Assembly: GCF_015352955.1 (NCBI RefSeq)
Contig: NZ_JACYOX010000001.1
Span: 248,001-312,000 of the forward strand
DNA: 64,000 nt
Reading direction: 5' to 3'
Source of the DNA: Noviherbaspirillum soli
GTDB taxonomy: Bacteria > Pseudomonadota > Gammaproteobacteria > Burkholderiales > Burkholderiaceae_D
The first letter of the stretch is position 1; each line of letters begins with the position of its first letter. The notes below the pieces were generated by a model. That model did not search any database. It was not told the DNA's origin and saw only the letters and a program-made list of their open reading frames with translations. Shown one piece after another: positions 24,432 to 34,348 of the stretch. The position numbers and the translations under genes are program-made.

Positions 24432-26246
24432 TCAGAACCAGTCGTCCTGCATGTCCAGCGTGGTGGTGTCGACGGTTTCCAGCAGGTCCAGCTGCTGATG
24501 CACCTTCGGAAGCTCCCACTTGAAGAAGTAGGCGCAGGCCTGAAGCTTGCCGCGGTAGAAGTCGGCGTCATGGCCTTCCTTGCCCACCGCCACCAGCGCC
24601 TGCTCCAGCCAGATCCACGCCAGCACCGTATGACCAAAGGCTTCCAGGTACAGCGAGGCATTGGCCAGGGTCTTGTTCATGTCGCCGGCGGCATACAGCA
24701 AACGGGTCACCGCATCGATGCGCTGCAGCGCCGCGCCCAGCGCATGGGCATCGGCCGCCAGTTCCTTCACGGCCAGCGCACGGTCGATTGTTTTCTGCAC
24801 CGCATTGGCATAGGCCTTGAACGCCGCGCCTTCCTGCATGACCACCTTGCGGCCCAGCAGGTCGAGGCCCTGGATGCCATGGGTGCCTTCATGGATGGGA
24901 TTGAGCCGGTTGTCGCGGTAGAACTGCTCGACGTTGTATTCACGGGTATAGCCGTAGCCGCCGTGCACCTGGATCGCCAGATTGTTGGCTTCCAGGCACC
25001 ACTGCGACGGCCAGGACTTGACGATGGGCGTCAGCATGTCCAGCAGCAGCGAGGCCTCGCGCACCGCTTCCGGGCTCTCGTTGGTGCGCTGCTCGTCGAC
25101 CAGCAGCGAGCAGTACAGCGCCAGCGCCATGCCGCCCTCGACGTAGGCTTTCTGCGCCAGCAGCATGCGCTTGACGTCGGTATGCTCGATGATCCTCAGC
25201 TGCGGCTTGGCGGGATCCTTGTTCATCGGATGCCGTCCCTGCGGACGGTTGCGCGCATAGTCCAGCGCATGCAGGTAGCCGGTGTACCCCAGCACCACCG
25301 CGCCCAGGCCGACGCCGATGCGGGCCTCGTTCATCATGTGGAACATGTTGGCCAGGCCCTTGTGGACTTCGCCCACCAGGTAGCCGATGGCGCCCGCCTT
25401 GCCCTTGGGCCTGAACTTGCCCTCGCCGAAATTGAGCAGGCAGTTGGTGGTGCCGCGATAGCCCATCTTGTGATTCAGGCCGGCCAGCACCACGTCATTG
25501 CGCTCGCCCAGGCTGCCGTCCTCGTTGACCAGCTTCTTCGGCACGATGAAAAGGGAAATGCCCTTGACGCCGGGAATGAGCTTGCCGTCCGGGCCAGGCA
25601 CCTTGGCCAGCACCAGGTGCACGATGTTTTCCGACAGCTCATGCTCGCCGGCCGAGATCCACATCTTGTTGCCGGTCAGCCGGTAGGTGCCGTCTTCCTG
25701 CGGCTCGGCGCGGGTCACGATGTCGGACAGGCTGGAGCCGGCCTGCGGCTCGGACAGGCACATGGTGCCGAAAAAGCGGCCTTCGAGCATCGGCTCGACA
25801 AAGGTCCTGATCTGTTCGGGCGTGCCGCACTTGAGCAGCGTGTTGGCATTGCCTATGGTCAGGAAGGGGTAGGACGAAGTCCCGACATTGGCTGCCTTGA
25901 AGTAGGCAAAGCCGGCTTTCTCGACCACGCACGGCAACTGCATGCCGCCGCGCTCGTAGTCCTGGCCGGCGGCCATCAGGCCCGCCTCGCAAAACACCTT
26001 CAGCGCCGCGCCGACTTCCGGAATCATGGTGACCTGCTCGCCGTCGAAATGCGGCTCCTGCTGGTCGCTCTTCTTGTTATGCGGAGCGAACAGGTCGGTG
26101 GCGATCTGTTCGCAGGTGTCCATTGCGGCGTTGAAGGTCTCGCGGCTGTGGTCGGCATAGCGCGCACGCGAAGTCAGCGACTCGACGTTGAGCCATTCAT
26201 ACAGCAGGAAGTCGATGTCGCGGCGGGATAGAAGTTTGGATTGCAT
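24432..26246 (-). CDS. Acyl-CoA dehydrogenase with C-terminal domain (DmdC/FadE-like)
   Basis: 604 residues, the long form of acyl-CoA dehydrogenase that carries an extra helical domain after the core. FAD and substrate motifs are visible: CLSEPQAGSSLSDI, LTGNKMWISAGEHE, the RIGVGLGAVVLGY helix, VHGGYGYTREYNVEQFYRD and IHEGTHGIQGLDLLGRK (catalytic Glu region). It introduces the 2,3 double bond of an acyl-CoA and passes electrons to ETF. It lies between the thiolase and Dabb genes, consistent with beta-oxidation. The precise substrate (long-chain, branched or sulfur-containing) is open. Confidence 0.93.
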   Translation of the reverse strand: MQSKLLSRRDIDFLLYEWLNVESLTSRARYADHSRETFNAAMDTCEQIATDLFAPHNKKSDQQEPHFDGEQVTMIPEVGAALKVFCEAGLMAAGQDYERGGMQLPCVVEKAGFAYFKAANVGTSSYPFLTIGNANTLLKCGTPEQIRTFVEPMLEGRFFGTMCLSEPQAGSSLSDIVTRAEPQEDGTYRLTGNKMWISAGEHELSENIVHLVLAKVPGPDGKLIPGVKGISLFIVPKKLVNEDGSLGERNDVVLAGLNHKMGYRGTTNCLLNFGEGKFRPKGKAGAIGYLVGEVHKGLANMFHMMNEARIGVGLGAVVLGYTGYLHALDYARNRPQGRHPMNKDPAKPQLRIIEHTDVKRMLLAQKAYVEGGMALALYCSLLVDEQRTNESPEAVREASLLLDMLTPIVKSWPSQWCLEANNLAIQVHGGYGYTREYNVEQFYRDNRLNPIHEGTHGIQGLDLLGRKVVMQEGAAFKAYANAVQKTIDRALAVKELAADAHALGAALQRIDAVTRLLYAAGDMNKTLANASLYLEAFGHTVLAWIWLEQALVAVGKEGHDADFYRGKLQACAYFFKWELPKVHQQLDLLETVDTTTLDMQDDWF

Positions 26247-26303
26247 GCTGGTCTCCGTCGCGCAAGTCCGTGCCTGCGCGATCCTGTTGATGAGATGAGG
26301 CAG

Positions 26304-26358
26304 GCGCCCGCCGCAGCCCAGGCCGCCGGCGGGCGCTGAAGGCAGCCGTGCGCTGCCT
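26304..26358. other. Two hairpins between the thiolase and acyl-CoA dehydrogenase genes
   Basis: Two GC-rich inverted repeats stand in tandem: GCGCCCGCCG (26304-26313) with its complement at 26327-26336, and AGGCAGC (26340-26346) with its complement at 26352-26358. Neither has a T tract, so they are more likely mRNA-stabilising or processing structures inside an operon than terminators. Confidence 0.5.
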
Positions 26359-26372
26359 CCGCGCTTGCGCGC

Positions 26373-27551
26373 TTAAACGACTTCGAACAGGCCGGCAGCG
26401 CCCTGGCCGCCGCCGATGCACATGGTCACCACCACCAGCTTGGCGCCGCGGCGCTTGCCTTCGATCAGCGCATGGCCGGTCAGGCGCGCGCCCGACACGC
26501 CGTAGGGATGGCCAACCGCGATTGCGCCGCCATTGACGTTCAGGCGGTCCATCGGGATGCCCAGCTTGTCGGCGCAGTACAGCACCTGGACGGCGAAGGC
26601 TTCGTTGAGTTCCCACAGGTCGATGTCCTCGACCTTCAGGCCGGCCTTCTGCAGCAGCTTGGGGATGGCGAACACCGGGCCGATGCCCATTTCGTCCGGC
26701 TCGCAGCCGGCAATGGCAAAGCCGCGGAAGATGCCCAGCGGGGTCAGGCCGCGCTGCTCGGCAAGCTTGCTGTTCATCACGATGGCCACCGAGGCGCCGT
26801 CGGAGAACTGGCTGGCGTTGCCTGCGGTCACCACGCCGCCCGGCACCGCGGTGCGGATCTTGGACACGCCTTCCATCGTGGTGTCGCCGCGGATGCCTTC
26901 ATCGGCATCGATGGTGACTTCACGGGTCATCAGCATGCCGGACGCCTTGTCGGCCACGCCCATGATGGTGGTCATCGGCACGATCTCGTCCTTGAACTTG
27001 CCTTCGTTCAGCGCGGCGAATGCGCGCTGCTGGCTGCGCACGCCGTATTCGTCCTGGCGCTCCTTGCTGATGTTGTAGCGCTTGGCGACGTTCTCGGCGG
27101 TCTGCAGCATCGGCCAGTAGATTTCCGGCTTGTTCTGCTTGAGCCAGGTCTCGACGATCATGTGCTTGTTGGCTTCCTGCTGCACGCAGGAAATCGACTC
27201 CACGCCGCCGGCGGCATAGATGTCGCCTTCGCCCGCGATCACGCGCTGGGCTGCGGTGGCGATGGTCTGCAGGCCGGAGGAGCAGAAACGGTTGATGGTC
27301 ATGCCGGCGGTGGTGACCGGGCAGCCGCCACGGATGGCGATCTGGCGGGCGATGTTGCTGCCGGTGGCACCTTCCGGAGTGGCGCAGCCGATCAGCACGT
27401 CTTCGACTTCACCGGGCTCGATGCCTGCGCGCTGGATGGCATGCGACAGCGCGTGGCCGCCCATGGTTGCGCCGTGGGTCATGTTGAAGGCGCCTTTCCA
27501 GGACTTGGCAAGGGCGGTGCGGGCGGTCGAAACGATGACGGCGTCAGTCAT
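26373..27551 (-). CDS. Acetyl-CoA C-acyltransferase (thiolase)
   Basis: 392 residues. It carries out the last step of beta-oxidation, thiolytic cleavage of 3-oxoacyl-CoA. The nucleophile is Cys90 in [12 protein letters not shown]; the other active-site blocks are [19 protein letters not shown] (His) and [13 protein letters not shown] (second Cys). [16 protein letters not shown] is the canonical start, so I use the ATG at 27551. First gene of the minus-strand catabolic block; a palindromic element and a plausible promoter lie about 100 bases upstream. Confidence 0.95.
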   Translation of the reverse strand: MTDAVIVSTARTALAKSWKGAFNMTHGATMGGHALSHAIQRAGIEPGEVEDVLIGCATPEGATGSNIARQIAIRGGCPVTTAGMTINRFCSSGLQTIATAAQRVIAGEGDIYAAGGVESISCVQQEANKHMIVETWLKQNKPEIYWPMLQTAENVAKRYNISKERQDEYGVRSQQRAFAALNEGKFKDEIVPMTTIMGVADKASGMLMTREVTIDADEGIRGDTTMEGVSKIRTAVPGGVVTAGNASQFSDGASVAIVMNSKLAEQRGLTPLGIFRGFAIAGCEPDEMGIGPVFAIPKLLQKAGLKVEDIDLWELNEAFAVQVLYCADKLGIPMDRLNVNGGAIAVGHPYGVSGARLTGHALIEGKRRGAKLVVVTMCIGGGQGAAGLFEVV

Positions 27552-27642
27552 GTGGGTCTCCTGGTTGGAATGAAATTCGGTATGCGGCGATTGGCGCCGG
27601 GTTGCGAAACAAACTGGAACGACTTTTTCTTGTGCAGCGAGA

Positions 27643-27673
27643 ATAGCATAATTAAGTACGGTCGTTCGCAAAA
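27643..27673 (-). promoter_or_regulatory. Candidate promoter with TetR-type operator upstream of the thiolase
   Basis: Reading leftward, TTGCGA and TGCTAT stand about 17 bases apart in an AT-rich stretch. Between them lies the partly palindromic GTACGGTCGTTC (27656-27667; ACG-NN-CGT core). This core resembles sites bound by TetR-family regulators of fatty-acid degradation in betaproteobacteria. The assignment is by eye and the outer arms match poorly. Confidence 0.35.
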
Positions 27674-27707
27674 CTTTTGACAGTCTTTCATCCTGTACCG
27701 GGCATTC

Positions 27708-30700
27708 TCATTTTTCTCCGGGCAATTCCGGCAGCGGCGCGAACAGCGCTTCAATGTCCTCGCTGGAAAAGGCGGCACTTCCAGCGGCGCGATCGGACAA
27801 GATGCTGTCGGCCAGCGCGGCCTTGCGTTCCTGCAGCGCGACGATCTTTTCCTCGATGCTGCCCGCCACAATCAGCTTGTAGACAAACACCGGCTTGTCC
27901 TGCCCCAGGCGATGTGCGCGGTCGGTCGCCTGGTTCTCGGCCGCGGGATTCCACCACGGATCGTAGTGAATGACGGTGTCGGCGGCAGTCAGGTTCAGGC
28001 CAACGCCGCCGGCCTTGAGGCTGATCAGGAACAGCGGCACCTCGCCCTGCTGAAATCGCTGCACCGGCAGGCTGCGGTCGCTGGTCTCGCCGGTCAGCAT
28101 GACATATGGAATTCCAGCGGCGTCGAGCGCCTCGGCAATCAGGTCCAGCATCGCCGTGAACTGGGAGAAAAGCAGTATCCTGCGGCCTTCGTCCAGCAGC
28201 GCGGGCAGCATCGTCATCAGCATCTCGAGCTTGGCCGATTGCGCGGACTTGGCGCCACGCAGCTTGACCAGGCGCGGGTCGCAGCAGGCCTGGCGCAGTT
28301 TCAGCAATGCATCCAGCACGATGATGTGGCTGCGCGCCAGTCCTTGTCCGGCGATGGCTTCCCTGACCTTCTTCTGCATCGCGGTGCGCACCGTTTCATA
28401 CAGGTCGCGCTGCGCCGCTTCCAGCTCGACCGTGGTCACGATCTGCGTCTTGGGCGGCAGCTCGGTCGCCACATGGTCCTTTTTCCGGCGCAGCATGAAC
28501 GGCCGCAGGCGCCGCGCCAGCAGCTCGCGCCGCGTGTTGTCGCCGAATTTCTCGATCGGATTGCGCCAGCGCTTGTTGAAGTCCTGCTGGCTGCCGAGGA
28601 ATCCCGGCAGCAGGAAATCGAACTGGGCCCATAGTTCGCCCAGATTGTTTTCCAGCGGCGTTCCCGTCAGGCACAGCCGATGGCGGGCATCGAGCTGGCG
28701 GATCGCGGCGGCGCCGCGGGACGCGGCATTCTTCACATACTGTGCCTCGTCGAGGATCAGCAGGTGATAGGCATGCGCGGCCAGCGCCTCATGGTCGCGC
28801 CAGACCAGCGGATAGGTGGTCAGCACCAGGTCGGATTCGCCGATGCGCTCGAAGCTGTCCTTGCGTTGCGCGCCATGCAGGCCCAGCACCTTAAGGCCAG
28901 GCGCAAAGCGGGCGGCTTCGGCCAGCCAGTTGGGCACCAGCGTGGTCGGCATCACGACCAGCGCCGGCCGGTCGAGGCGTCCGGCCTGCTTTTCCGCCAG
29001 CACATGGGCCAGCGTCTGCACCGTCTTGCCCAGCCCCATGTCGTCTGCCAGAACGCCGGCTAGCCGGTGCCGGCGCAGGAATTGCATCCAGTCCAGGCCC
29101 TGCTGCTGATACGGGCGCAAGGTCGCCTTCAGGCCGCGCGGCGGCTTGATTGTCTGCAGGCCGCCGCCTTCGCGCAGCCGCTGCGCCAACTCGCGCACCG
29201 CGCTATCGCCATGGAACTCCCAGCGTCCAGTGGCATTGAGCGCATCCAGGCGTCCGGTATCCAGAGGCCCCATGCGCAGTTCGCCATCCTGCATGGTGTC
29301 GAACAGGTCGATCAGGGTGCGCACCACTGGCTTCAGGCGCTCCGCGCGGATGCGCAGCCGTTCACCTTCCGGGGTTTTCAGCTCGATCGCTTCATCGTCG
29401 TCAATGCCCTCCAGCAGTCCCTTGCGCCAGCGCGGATCACGCTTGAACAGTTCAAGCAGAAGCGGCTCCAGCCGCACGGTGCGCTCGTTGACGGCAATCC
29501 CCAGCTCCAGGCTGAACCAGCCATCCTTGTTCTGGCGCGCGACGCCGTCAATGGCGTCGATGTCGATGACGTTGAAGCGGCTGTCGGGCGACATCGCCAC
29601 TTGCCAGCCCTTGCCGCGCAGCCCGCGCAGGCCCTCCTGCATGAATTCGTCCCAGCCGTCAGATTCACGCGGCGTGAAGATGCGATGCGGCAAGCCATGA
29701 TGTTCAGGATGCTGAACCGTGACCTTGCGCAGACCGGCCGCCTTGAGTTGCCTGATCCGCGCGGCTTCCGCTTCCGGCTTGCGCTTGACCTGCACCATCT
29801 GCTGTTTGAGGTCGGCAAACAGCGTGGTATCGCTGTAGGCAGGCACGCGGATATCGTCGTAGAGGAAGTCCACCGTGCCGAAGTCCAGCACATGGGCCCG
29901 GTAGGTATATTGCCCGTTGTGGTCCATGTAGACCAAGCGCGCATCCAGCGCCAGCACCGGCACCGGCTCCAGGTCGATCGTACGCAGAGACGCGAGCTGT
30001 TCCAGCGGCGGCGGCGGCAGGACTGGCACGGTTTCGCTCAGCACCGCCGCCACGAGGGCCGCCTCAACCGGCAGGATCGGCGGCATCGACAGGTAGCCGG
30101 CAACGCTGCGCGACGGCACCTCGCGCATGGCGGCCGGCAATTCCACCACTCCCGCCTCCAGCGAGGCCGGGTCCGCGTACCAGGGCGGCTCTACCGTAAT
30201 GAGCACTTCGGCCGCGGGATCGACATGCAGCGCGGGCCGCAGCAGCCCACCCTTTTCCACCTCCCAGGCAATACGGCTGGCGCGCACGCCAGCCGGCCGC
30301 AACGGCCCGCGGTACGTGGCGTCCGCCTGCCCGCTGCCGCTTTGGTCCACGGTATCCAGATACAGGCGTCCGGTGGCCACCAGCCTTTCGAGCAGATCCG
30401 CGCCAGCCTCGCCGCGCAGAAGAAACTTGTCGTCGTAGTCGGTCTTGCGCGTCATCCATAGCCCGCGCAGGATGGGCATGTCCTGTTCGGCAACGAACTT
30501 CGGCGGCTTCAACAATGCCGGCTGCACATTGTTCCAGGAGTCGGCGTTCCTGCGCAGCGCCATCCTCTCGCTTCGGTGCGTCTTGAACATGCTCACTGCA
30601 GGGCATTGCTGATACGGCTCCCACGCCAGCAGATACAGCAGGCAAAGATCGTTTTTCGCTGCCTTGCGCTCGGCGGACGCCTTGCTGGCCTGGCACTGGG

Positions 30701-31064
30701 CGCGAAAATCTTCCAGCCAGCGCAGCATTTCCGGGCGCGGCTGGTCGGCCGAGGAGGTGGTCCTTTCAAGGTTGGCCAGCAGCGCCGCGGCAACATGCTT
30801 GCAGTTCGCTCCCACAGGACAACGGCAACTGCCGTGTGCCTGCAGGCCCATGGGGCTTTCAAGGAACGAGACAGAAAGCATGTACGGCCGGCGCTCCGAG
30901 CCCTGGACGTCGGCAAACAGCGTGCCTCTGGCCCAGCCGAGCGTGATCACTGAGTTGATATAGCCGCTGGCCTTGGCGAGCGTGGAGGCGGAAAACCAGC
31001 GTTGCACTGCCTGCATGTCGTACGCGACCTCGTCGCCGAATGATGGATGGATATCAGGGCGCAT
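27708..31064 (-). CDS. SNF2-family DEAD/DEAH-box ATPase with SWIM zinc finger
   Basis: 1118 residues. An N-terminal SWIM zinc finger (Cys80, Cys82, Cys88, His90 in CRCPVGANCKH) is followed by a long bacterial SNF2-associated region (about 150-600). The two-lobed Swi2/Snf2 motor comes last: DDMGLGKTVQTLA (Walker A), LDEAQYVKN (DEAQ box), LTGTPLENN, FSQFTAMLDL, LNLTAADTVIHYDPWWNP and TDRAHRLGQ. Such proteins translocate on duplex DNA and remodel protein-DNA complexes, like RapA/HepA. I start at MRPDIHPSFG (31064); the longer frame adds an unlike leader. No helper nuclease or methylase gene is adjacent. Confidence 0.93.
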   Translation of the reverse strand: MRPDIHPSFGDEVAYDMQAVQRWFSASTLAKASGYINSVITLGWARGTLFADVQGSERRPYMLSVSFLESPMGLQAHGSCRCPVGANCKHVAAALLANLERTTSSADQPRPEMLRWLEDFRAQCQASKASAERKAAKNDLCLLYLLAWEPYQQCPAVSMFKTHRSERMALRRNADSWNNVQPALLKPPKFVAEQDMPILRGLWMTRKTDYDDKFLLRGEAGADLLERLVATGRLYLDTVDQSGSGQADATYRGPLRPAGVRASRIAWEVEKGGLLRPALHVDPAAEVLITVEPPWYADPASLEAGVVELPAAMREVPSRSVAGYLSMPPILPVEAALVAAVLSETVPVLPPPPLEQLASLRTIDLEPVPVLALDARLVYMDHNGQYTYRAHVLDFGTVDFLYDDIRVPAYSDTTLFADLKQQMVQVKRKPEAEAARIRQLKAAGLRKVTVQHPEHHGLPHRIFTPRESDGWDEFMQEGLRGLRGKGWQVAMSPDSRFNVIDIDAIDGVARQNKDGWFSLELGIAVNERTVRLEPLLLELFKRDPRWRKGLLEGIDDDEAIELKTPEGERLRIRAERLKPVVRTLIDLFDTMQDGELRMGPLDTGRLDALNATGRWEFHGDSAVRELAQRLREGGGLQTIKPPRGLKATLRPYQQQGLDWMQFLRRHRLAGVLADDMGLGKTVQTLAHVLAEKQAGRLDRPALVVMPTTLVPNWLAEAARFAPGLKVLGLHGAQRKDSFERIGESDLVLTTYPLVWRDHEALAAHAYHLLILDEAQYVKNAASRGAAAIRQLDARHRLCLTGTPLENNLGELWAQFDFLLPGFLGSQQDFNKRWRNPIEKFGDNTRRELLARRLRPFMLRRKKDHVATELPPKTQIVTTVELEAAQRDLYETVRTAMQKKVREAIAGQGLARSHIIVLDALLKLRQACCDPRLVKLRGAKSAQSAKLEMLMTMLPALLDEGRRILLFSQFTAMLDLIAEALDAAGIPYVMLTGETSDRSLPVQRFQQGEVPLFLISLKAGGVGLNLTAADTVIHYDPWWNPAAENQATDRAHRLGQDKPVFVYKLIVAGSIEEKIVALQERKAALADSILSDRAAGSAAFSSEDIEALFAPLPELPGEK

Positions 31065-31295
31065 GATGCAAGGATTGGATATGGAACACGGTGGGGGGGC
31101 TCGGCGCGGAGTGCGAGAAATTAGCGGAACAGCATTGTAAAACAGCGGCAGGCACGGACGATACATGGAAGCCGCCTGCGTAAGAATCCAGTAAGTTTCA
31201 AGCAAGCCTGCCGTAAGGTAAGACTCCTACACTGCGCCTCAGCATCATGAATTCGCGGGCCCGGCCCGTACAACAAACATTTCAACGGAGACATC

Positions 31296-32960
31296 ATGAG
31301 CACTGTGCAGACCGCCGCCTCGGGCAGCATGACCAAGGAGGAGCGCAAGGTCATCTTTGCGTCTTCCCTGGGAACGGTATTCGAGTGGTACGACTTCTAC
31401 CTTTACGGCTCGCTGGCCGCCATCATCGCCAAGCAGTTCTTCGCCGGCACCGACCCCAGCACCGCCTTCATTTTCGCCCTGCTGGCCTTTGCCGCCGGTT
31501 TCATCGTCCGCCCGTTCGGCGCGCTGGTGTTCGGTCGCCTCGGCGACATGATCGGCCGCAAGTACACCTTCCTGGTCACCATCCTGATCATGGGCGCGTC
31601 CACCTTCATCGTCGGCCTGCTGCCCAACTACAATTCGATCGGCATCGCCGCCCCCATCATCCTCATCATCCTGCGCATCCTGCAGGGCCTGGCGCTGGGC
31701 GGCGAATACGGCGGCGCCGCGACCTATGTTGCCGAGCATGCCCCTGAAGGCAAGCGCGGCTTCTTCACTTCGTGGATCCAGACCACCGCGACGCTGGGCC
31801 TGTTCCTGTCGCTGATGGTGATCCTGGGCACCCGCACCGCCGTCGGCGAGGAGGCCTTCGCCGCCTGGGGCTGGCGCGTTCCGTTCCTGGTGTCGGTGTT
31901 CCTGCTGGCGATTTCGGTCTGGATCCGGCTGTCGATGAATGAGTCGCCGGCTTTTGCCAAGATGAAAGCCGAAGGCAAGACCTCGAAGGCGCCGCTGTCG
32001 GAAGCCTTCGGCCAATGGGGCAACCTGAAGATCGTGATCCTGGCCCTGATCGGCCTGACCGCCGGCCAGGCCGTGGTGTGGTACACGGGCCAGTTCTACG
32101 CTTTGTTCTTCCTGACGCAGACGCTGAAGGTCGACGGCGCCACGGCCAACCTGTTCATCGCCGCCTCCCTGGTGATCGGCACCCCGTTCTTCGTGATCTT
32201 CGGCATCCTGTCCGACAAGATCGGCCGCAAGCCCATCATCCTGGGAGGTTGCCTGATCGCAGCCCTGACCTATTTCCCGATCTTCTCGGCGCTGACCCAT
32301 TACGCCAACCCGGCGCTGGAAAACGCGATCAAGAATTCGCCCGTTGTGGTCACTGCCGATCCGGCCAAATGCCAGTTCCTGTTCAACCCGACCGGCACCA
32401 AGAAGTTCACTTCGTCCTGCGACATCGCCCGTACCCAGTTGTCCAATGCATCGGTGGCCTACACCAATGTGGCCGGCGAACCTGGCTCGGTGGCCACCGT
32501 CAAGGTCGGCGACAAGGTGATCAACGGTTACGACGCCACCAGCCTGTCCAAGGAAGAGGCCGCCGCCAAGGATGCCGCCTTCAAGAAGGAGTTGGGCGAT
32601 GCCGTCAAGGCAGCCGGCTATCCGACCAAGGCCGATCCGGCGCAGATCAACAAGCCGATGGTTCTGGCGCTGCTGACCGTGCTGGTGATCTACGTGACCA
32701 TGGTCTACGGCCCGATCGCAGCCATGCTGGTGGAAATGTTCCCGACCCGCATCCGCTATACCTCGATGTCGCTGCCCTACCATATCGGCAACGGCTGGTT
32801 TGGCGGCCTGCTCCCCACCACCGCCTTCGCGCTGGTGGCCTACAAGGGCGACATCTACTACGGTCTCTGGTACCCGATCATCATCGCCCTGATCACCTTC
32901 GTGATCGGCTTGCTGTTCGTGCGTGAGACCAAGGACCGCAACATCTACGCTGACGACTGA
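31296..32960 (+). CDS. MHS-family MFS transporter (proton symporter) with long extra loop
   Basis: 554 residues, about 100 more than usual for the metabolite:H+ symporter branch. It carries the family signature FEWYDFYLYGSL, the MFS motif GRLGDMIGRKYTF, the repeat GILSDKIGRKPIIL and about 12 membrane helices. Between helices 8-9 and 10 (about residues 335-450) there is a hydrophilic insertion holding two cysteines (PAKCQFLF and TSSCDIAR) and a charged KEEAAAKD segment. Relatives carry dicarboxylates, proline/betaine or shikimate; the substrate here is unknown. A GGAG site precedes the ATG, and a strong terminator follows. Confidence 0.92.
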   Translation: MSTVQTAASGSMTKEERKVIFASSLGTVFEWYDFYLYGSLAAIIAKQFFAGTDPSTAFIFALLAFAAGFIVRPFGALVFGRLGDMIGRKYTFLVTILIMGASTFIVGLLPNYNSIGIAAPIILIILRILQGLALGGEYGGAATYVAEHAPEGKRGFFTSWIQTTATLGLFLSLMVILGTRTAVGEEAFAAWGWRVPFLVSVFLLAISVWIRLSMNESPAFAKMKAEGKTSKAPLSEAFGQWGNLKIVILALIGLTAGQAVVWYTGQFYALFFLTQTLKVDGATANLFIAASLVIGTPFFVIFGILSDKIGRKPIILGGCLIAALTYFPIFSALTHYANPALENAIKNSPVVVTADPAKCQFLFNPTGTKKFTSSCDIARTQLSNASVAYTNVAGEPGSVATVKVGDKVINGYDATSLSKEEAAAKDAAFKKELGDAVKAAGYPTKADPAQINKPMVLALLTVLVIYVTMVYGPIAAMLVEMFPTRIRYTSMSLPYHIGNGWFGGLLPTTAFALVAYKGDIYYGLWYPIIIALITFVIGLLFVRETKDRNIYADD

Positions 32961-32997
32961 CGAGAACCCGGCGTTCCTGACGCCTTTCCCGCTCCCG

Positions 32998-33025
32998 AAC
33001 CGCCGGCATCACGCCGGCGGTTTTT
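32998..33025 (+). terminator. Rho-independent terminator after the MHS transporter
   Basis: A perfect 10-base stem (AACCGCCGGC at 32998-33007 with 33013-33022), a 5-base loop and a following T run (33021-33025, then CTTT). It lies 38 bases after the transporter stop. Confidence 0.92.
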
Positions 33026-33139
33026 CTTTGCGTATTCTCCGTTACCACGCCGATATGGCTGTCCAAACCCAGCGACGTTTGGTATTGTCGCGTTGGTAAT
33101 TTCCTATTATTCCTGACCTACATTCCCCGCAGAATCAAC

Positions 33140-34348
33140 ATGACCATACCCGCACGCCTCGGCACGCCCCTGTCCCCCACTGCCACCAAGGTCATGCTGC
33201 TCGGCTCGGGCGAGCTGGGCCGCGAAGTCATCATTGCCTTGCAGCGCCTGGGCGTCGAAACCATTGCCGTCGATCGTTATGAAAACGCGCCCGGCCAGCA
33301 ACTGGCGCACCGTGCCCACGTGATCGACATGACCGACGGCAACGCCCTCGCGGCACTGATCGCAGCCGAGCAGCCCGATCTCGTGGTGCCGGAAATCGAG
33401 GCGATTGCCACGCAGACGCTGGTCGAGCTGGAGCGCGATGGCAAGGCCACAGTGATTCCCACGGCGCGCGCCGCCTGGCTGACCATGAACCGCGAAGGCA
33501 TCCGGAGGCTGGCCGCCGAGGAACTCGGATTGCCGACATCGCCCTACCGGTTCGCCGACAGCCTGGAGGCCATGCGCGCAGCCTGCCATGAACTGGGTTT
33601 TCCCTGCATCGTCAAGCCGGTGATGTCTTCCTCCGGCAAGGGCCAGTCCAAGCTCGACGGCCCGGAGGACGTGGAAGCCGCATGGCATGCCGCGGCAGCC
33701 GGCAGCCGGGTTGATTCCGGGCGCGTGATCGTCGAGGGCTTCATCCGCTTCGAGTATGAAATCACCCTGCTGACGGTGCGCTCGCGCAATGCCCTGGGCG
33801 AGACCGAAACCAGTTTCTGCGATCCGATCGGCCATGTCCAGGTGCAGGGCGACTATGTCGAATCCTGGCAGCCCCACCCGATGCCATCGCTAGCGCTTGA
33901 GCGTTCCCGCGAGATCGCCCGCCAGGTGACCGACAATCTCGGCGGACTGGGCATTTTCGGCGTGGAATTGTTCGTTGCCGGCGACATGGTGTGGTTCTCC
34001 GAAGTCAGCCCGCGCCCGCATGACACCGGCATGGTGACCATGGCAAGCCAGTTCCAGAGCGAATTCGACCTGCATGCGCGCGCGATCCTGGGTCTGCCGG
34101 TCAATACCGCGCTGCGCTCGCCAGCCGCGTCGGCCGTGATCTATGGCCAGCATGAAGCCGTCGGCATCGCGTTCGAAGGCGTTGCCGACGCCCTCGCCGT
34201 GCCGGGCTCGGACATCCGGCTGTTTGGCAAACCGCAATCCCATGCCCGGCGCCGCATGGGCGTGGCGCTGGCCGCCGCAGGAGATATCGAGACGGCGCGC
34301 CGTCATGCCAAGGAAGCGGCATCCAGGGTCAAGCCAGTGCTGCCATGA
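33140..34348 (+). CDS. purT: Formate-dependent phosphoribosylglycinamide formyltransferase
   Basis: 402 residues, ATP-grasp fold. PurT makes formyl-GAR from GAR, formate and ATP in purine synthesis, independently of folate. Recognisable blocks are [36 protein letters not shown], the ATP-grasp glycine-rich loop [34 protein letters not shown] and [13 protein letters not shown]. It ends inside an ATGA overlap with a GGDEF-EAL gene, an unusual partner. The Shine-Dalgarno is poor. Confidence 0.96.
   Translation: MTIPARLGTPLSPTATKVMLLGSGELGREVIIALQRLGVETIAVDRYENAPGQQLAHRAHVIDMTDGNALAALIAAEQPDLVVPEIEAIATQTLVELERDGKATVIPTARAAWLTMNREGIRRLAAEELGLPTSPYRFADSLEAMRAACHELGFPCIVKPVMSSSGKGQSKLDGPEDVEAAWHAAAAGSRVDSGRVIVEGFIRFEYEITLLTVRSRNALGETETSFCDPIGHVQVQGDYVESWQPHPMPSLALERSREIARQVTDNLGGLGIFGVELFVAGDMVWFSEVSPRPHDTGMVTMASQFQSEFDLHARAILGLPVNTALRSPAASAVIYGQHEAVGIAFEGVADALAVPGSDIRLFGKPQSHARRRMGVALAAAGDIETARRHAKEAASRVKPVLP

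Noticed and set aside
24498-26231. 577-residue plus-strand frame opposite the acyl-CoA dehydrogenase
   Set aside because: It is an exact antisense shadow of a gene with complete dehydrogenase motifs; its protein is His/Gln/Arg-rich with no recognisable domain.
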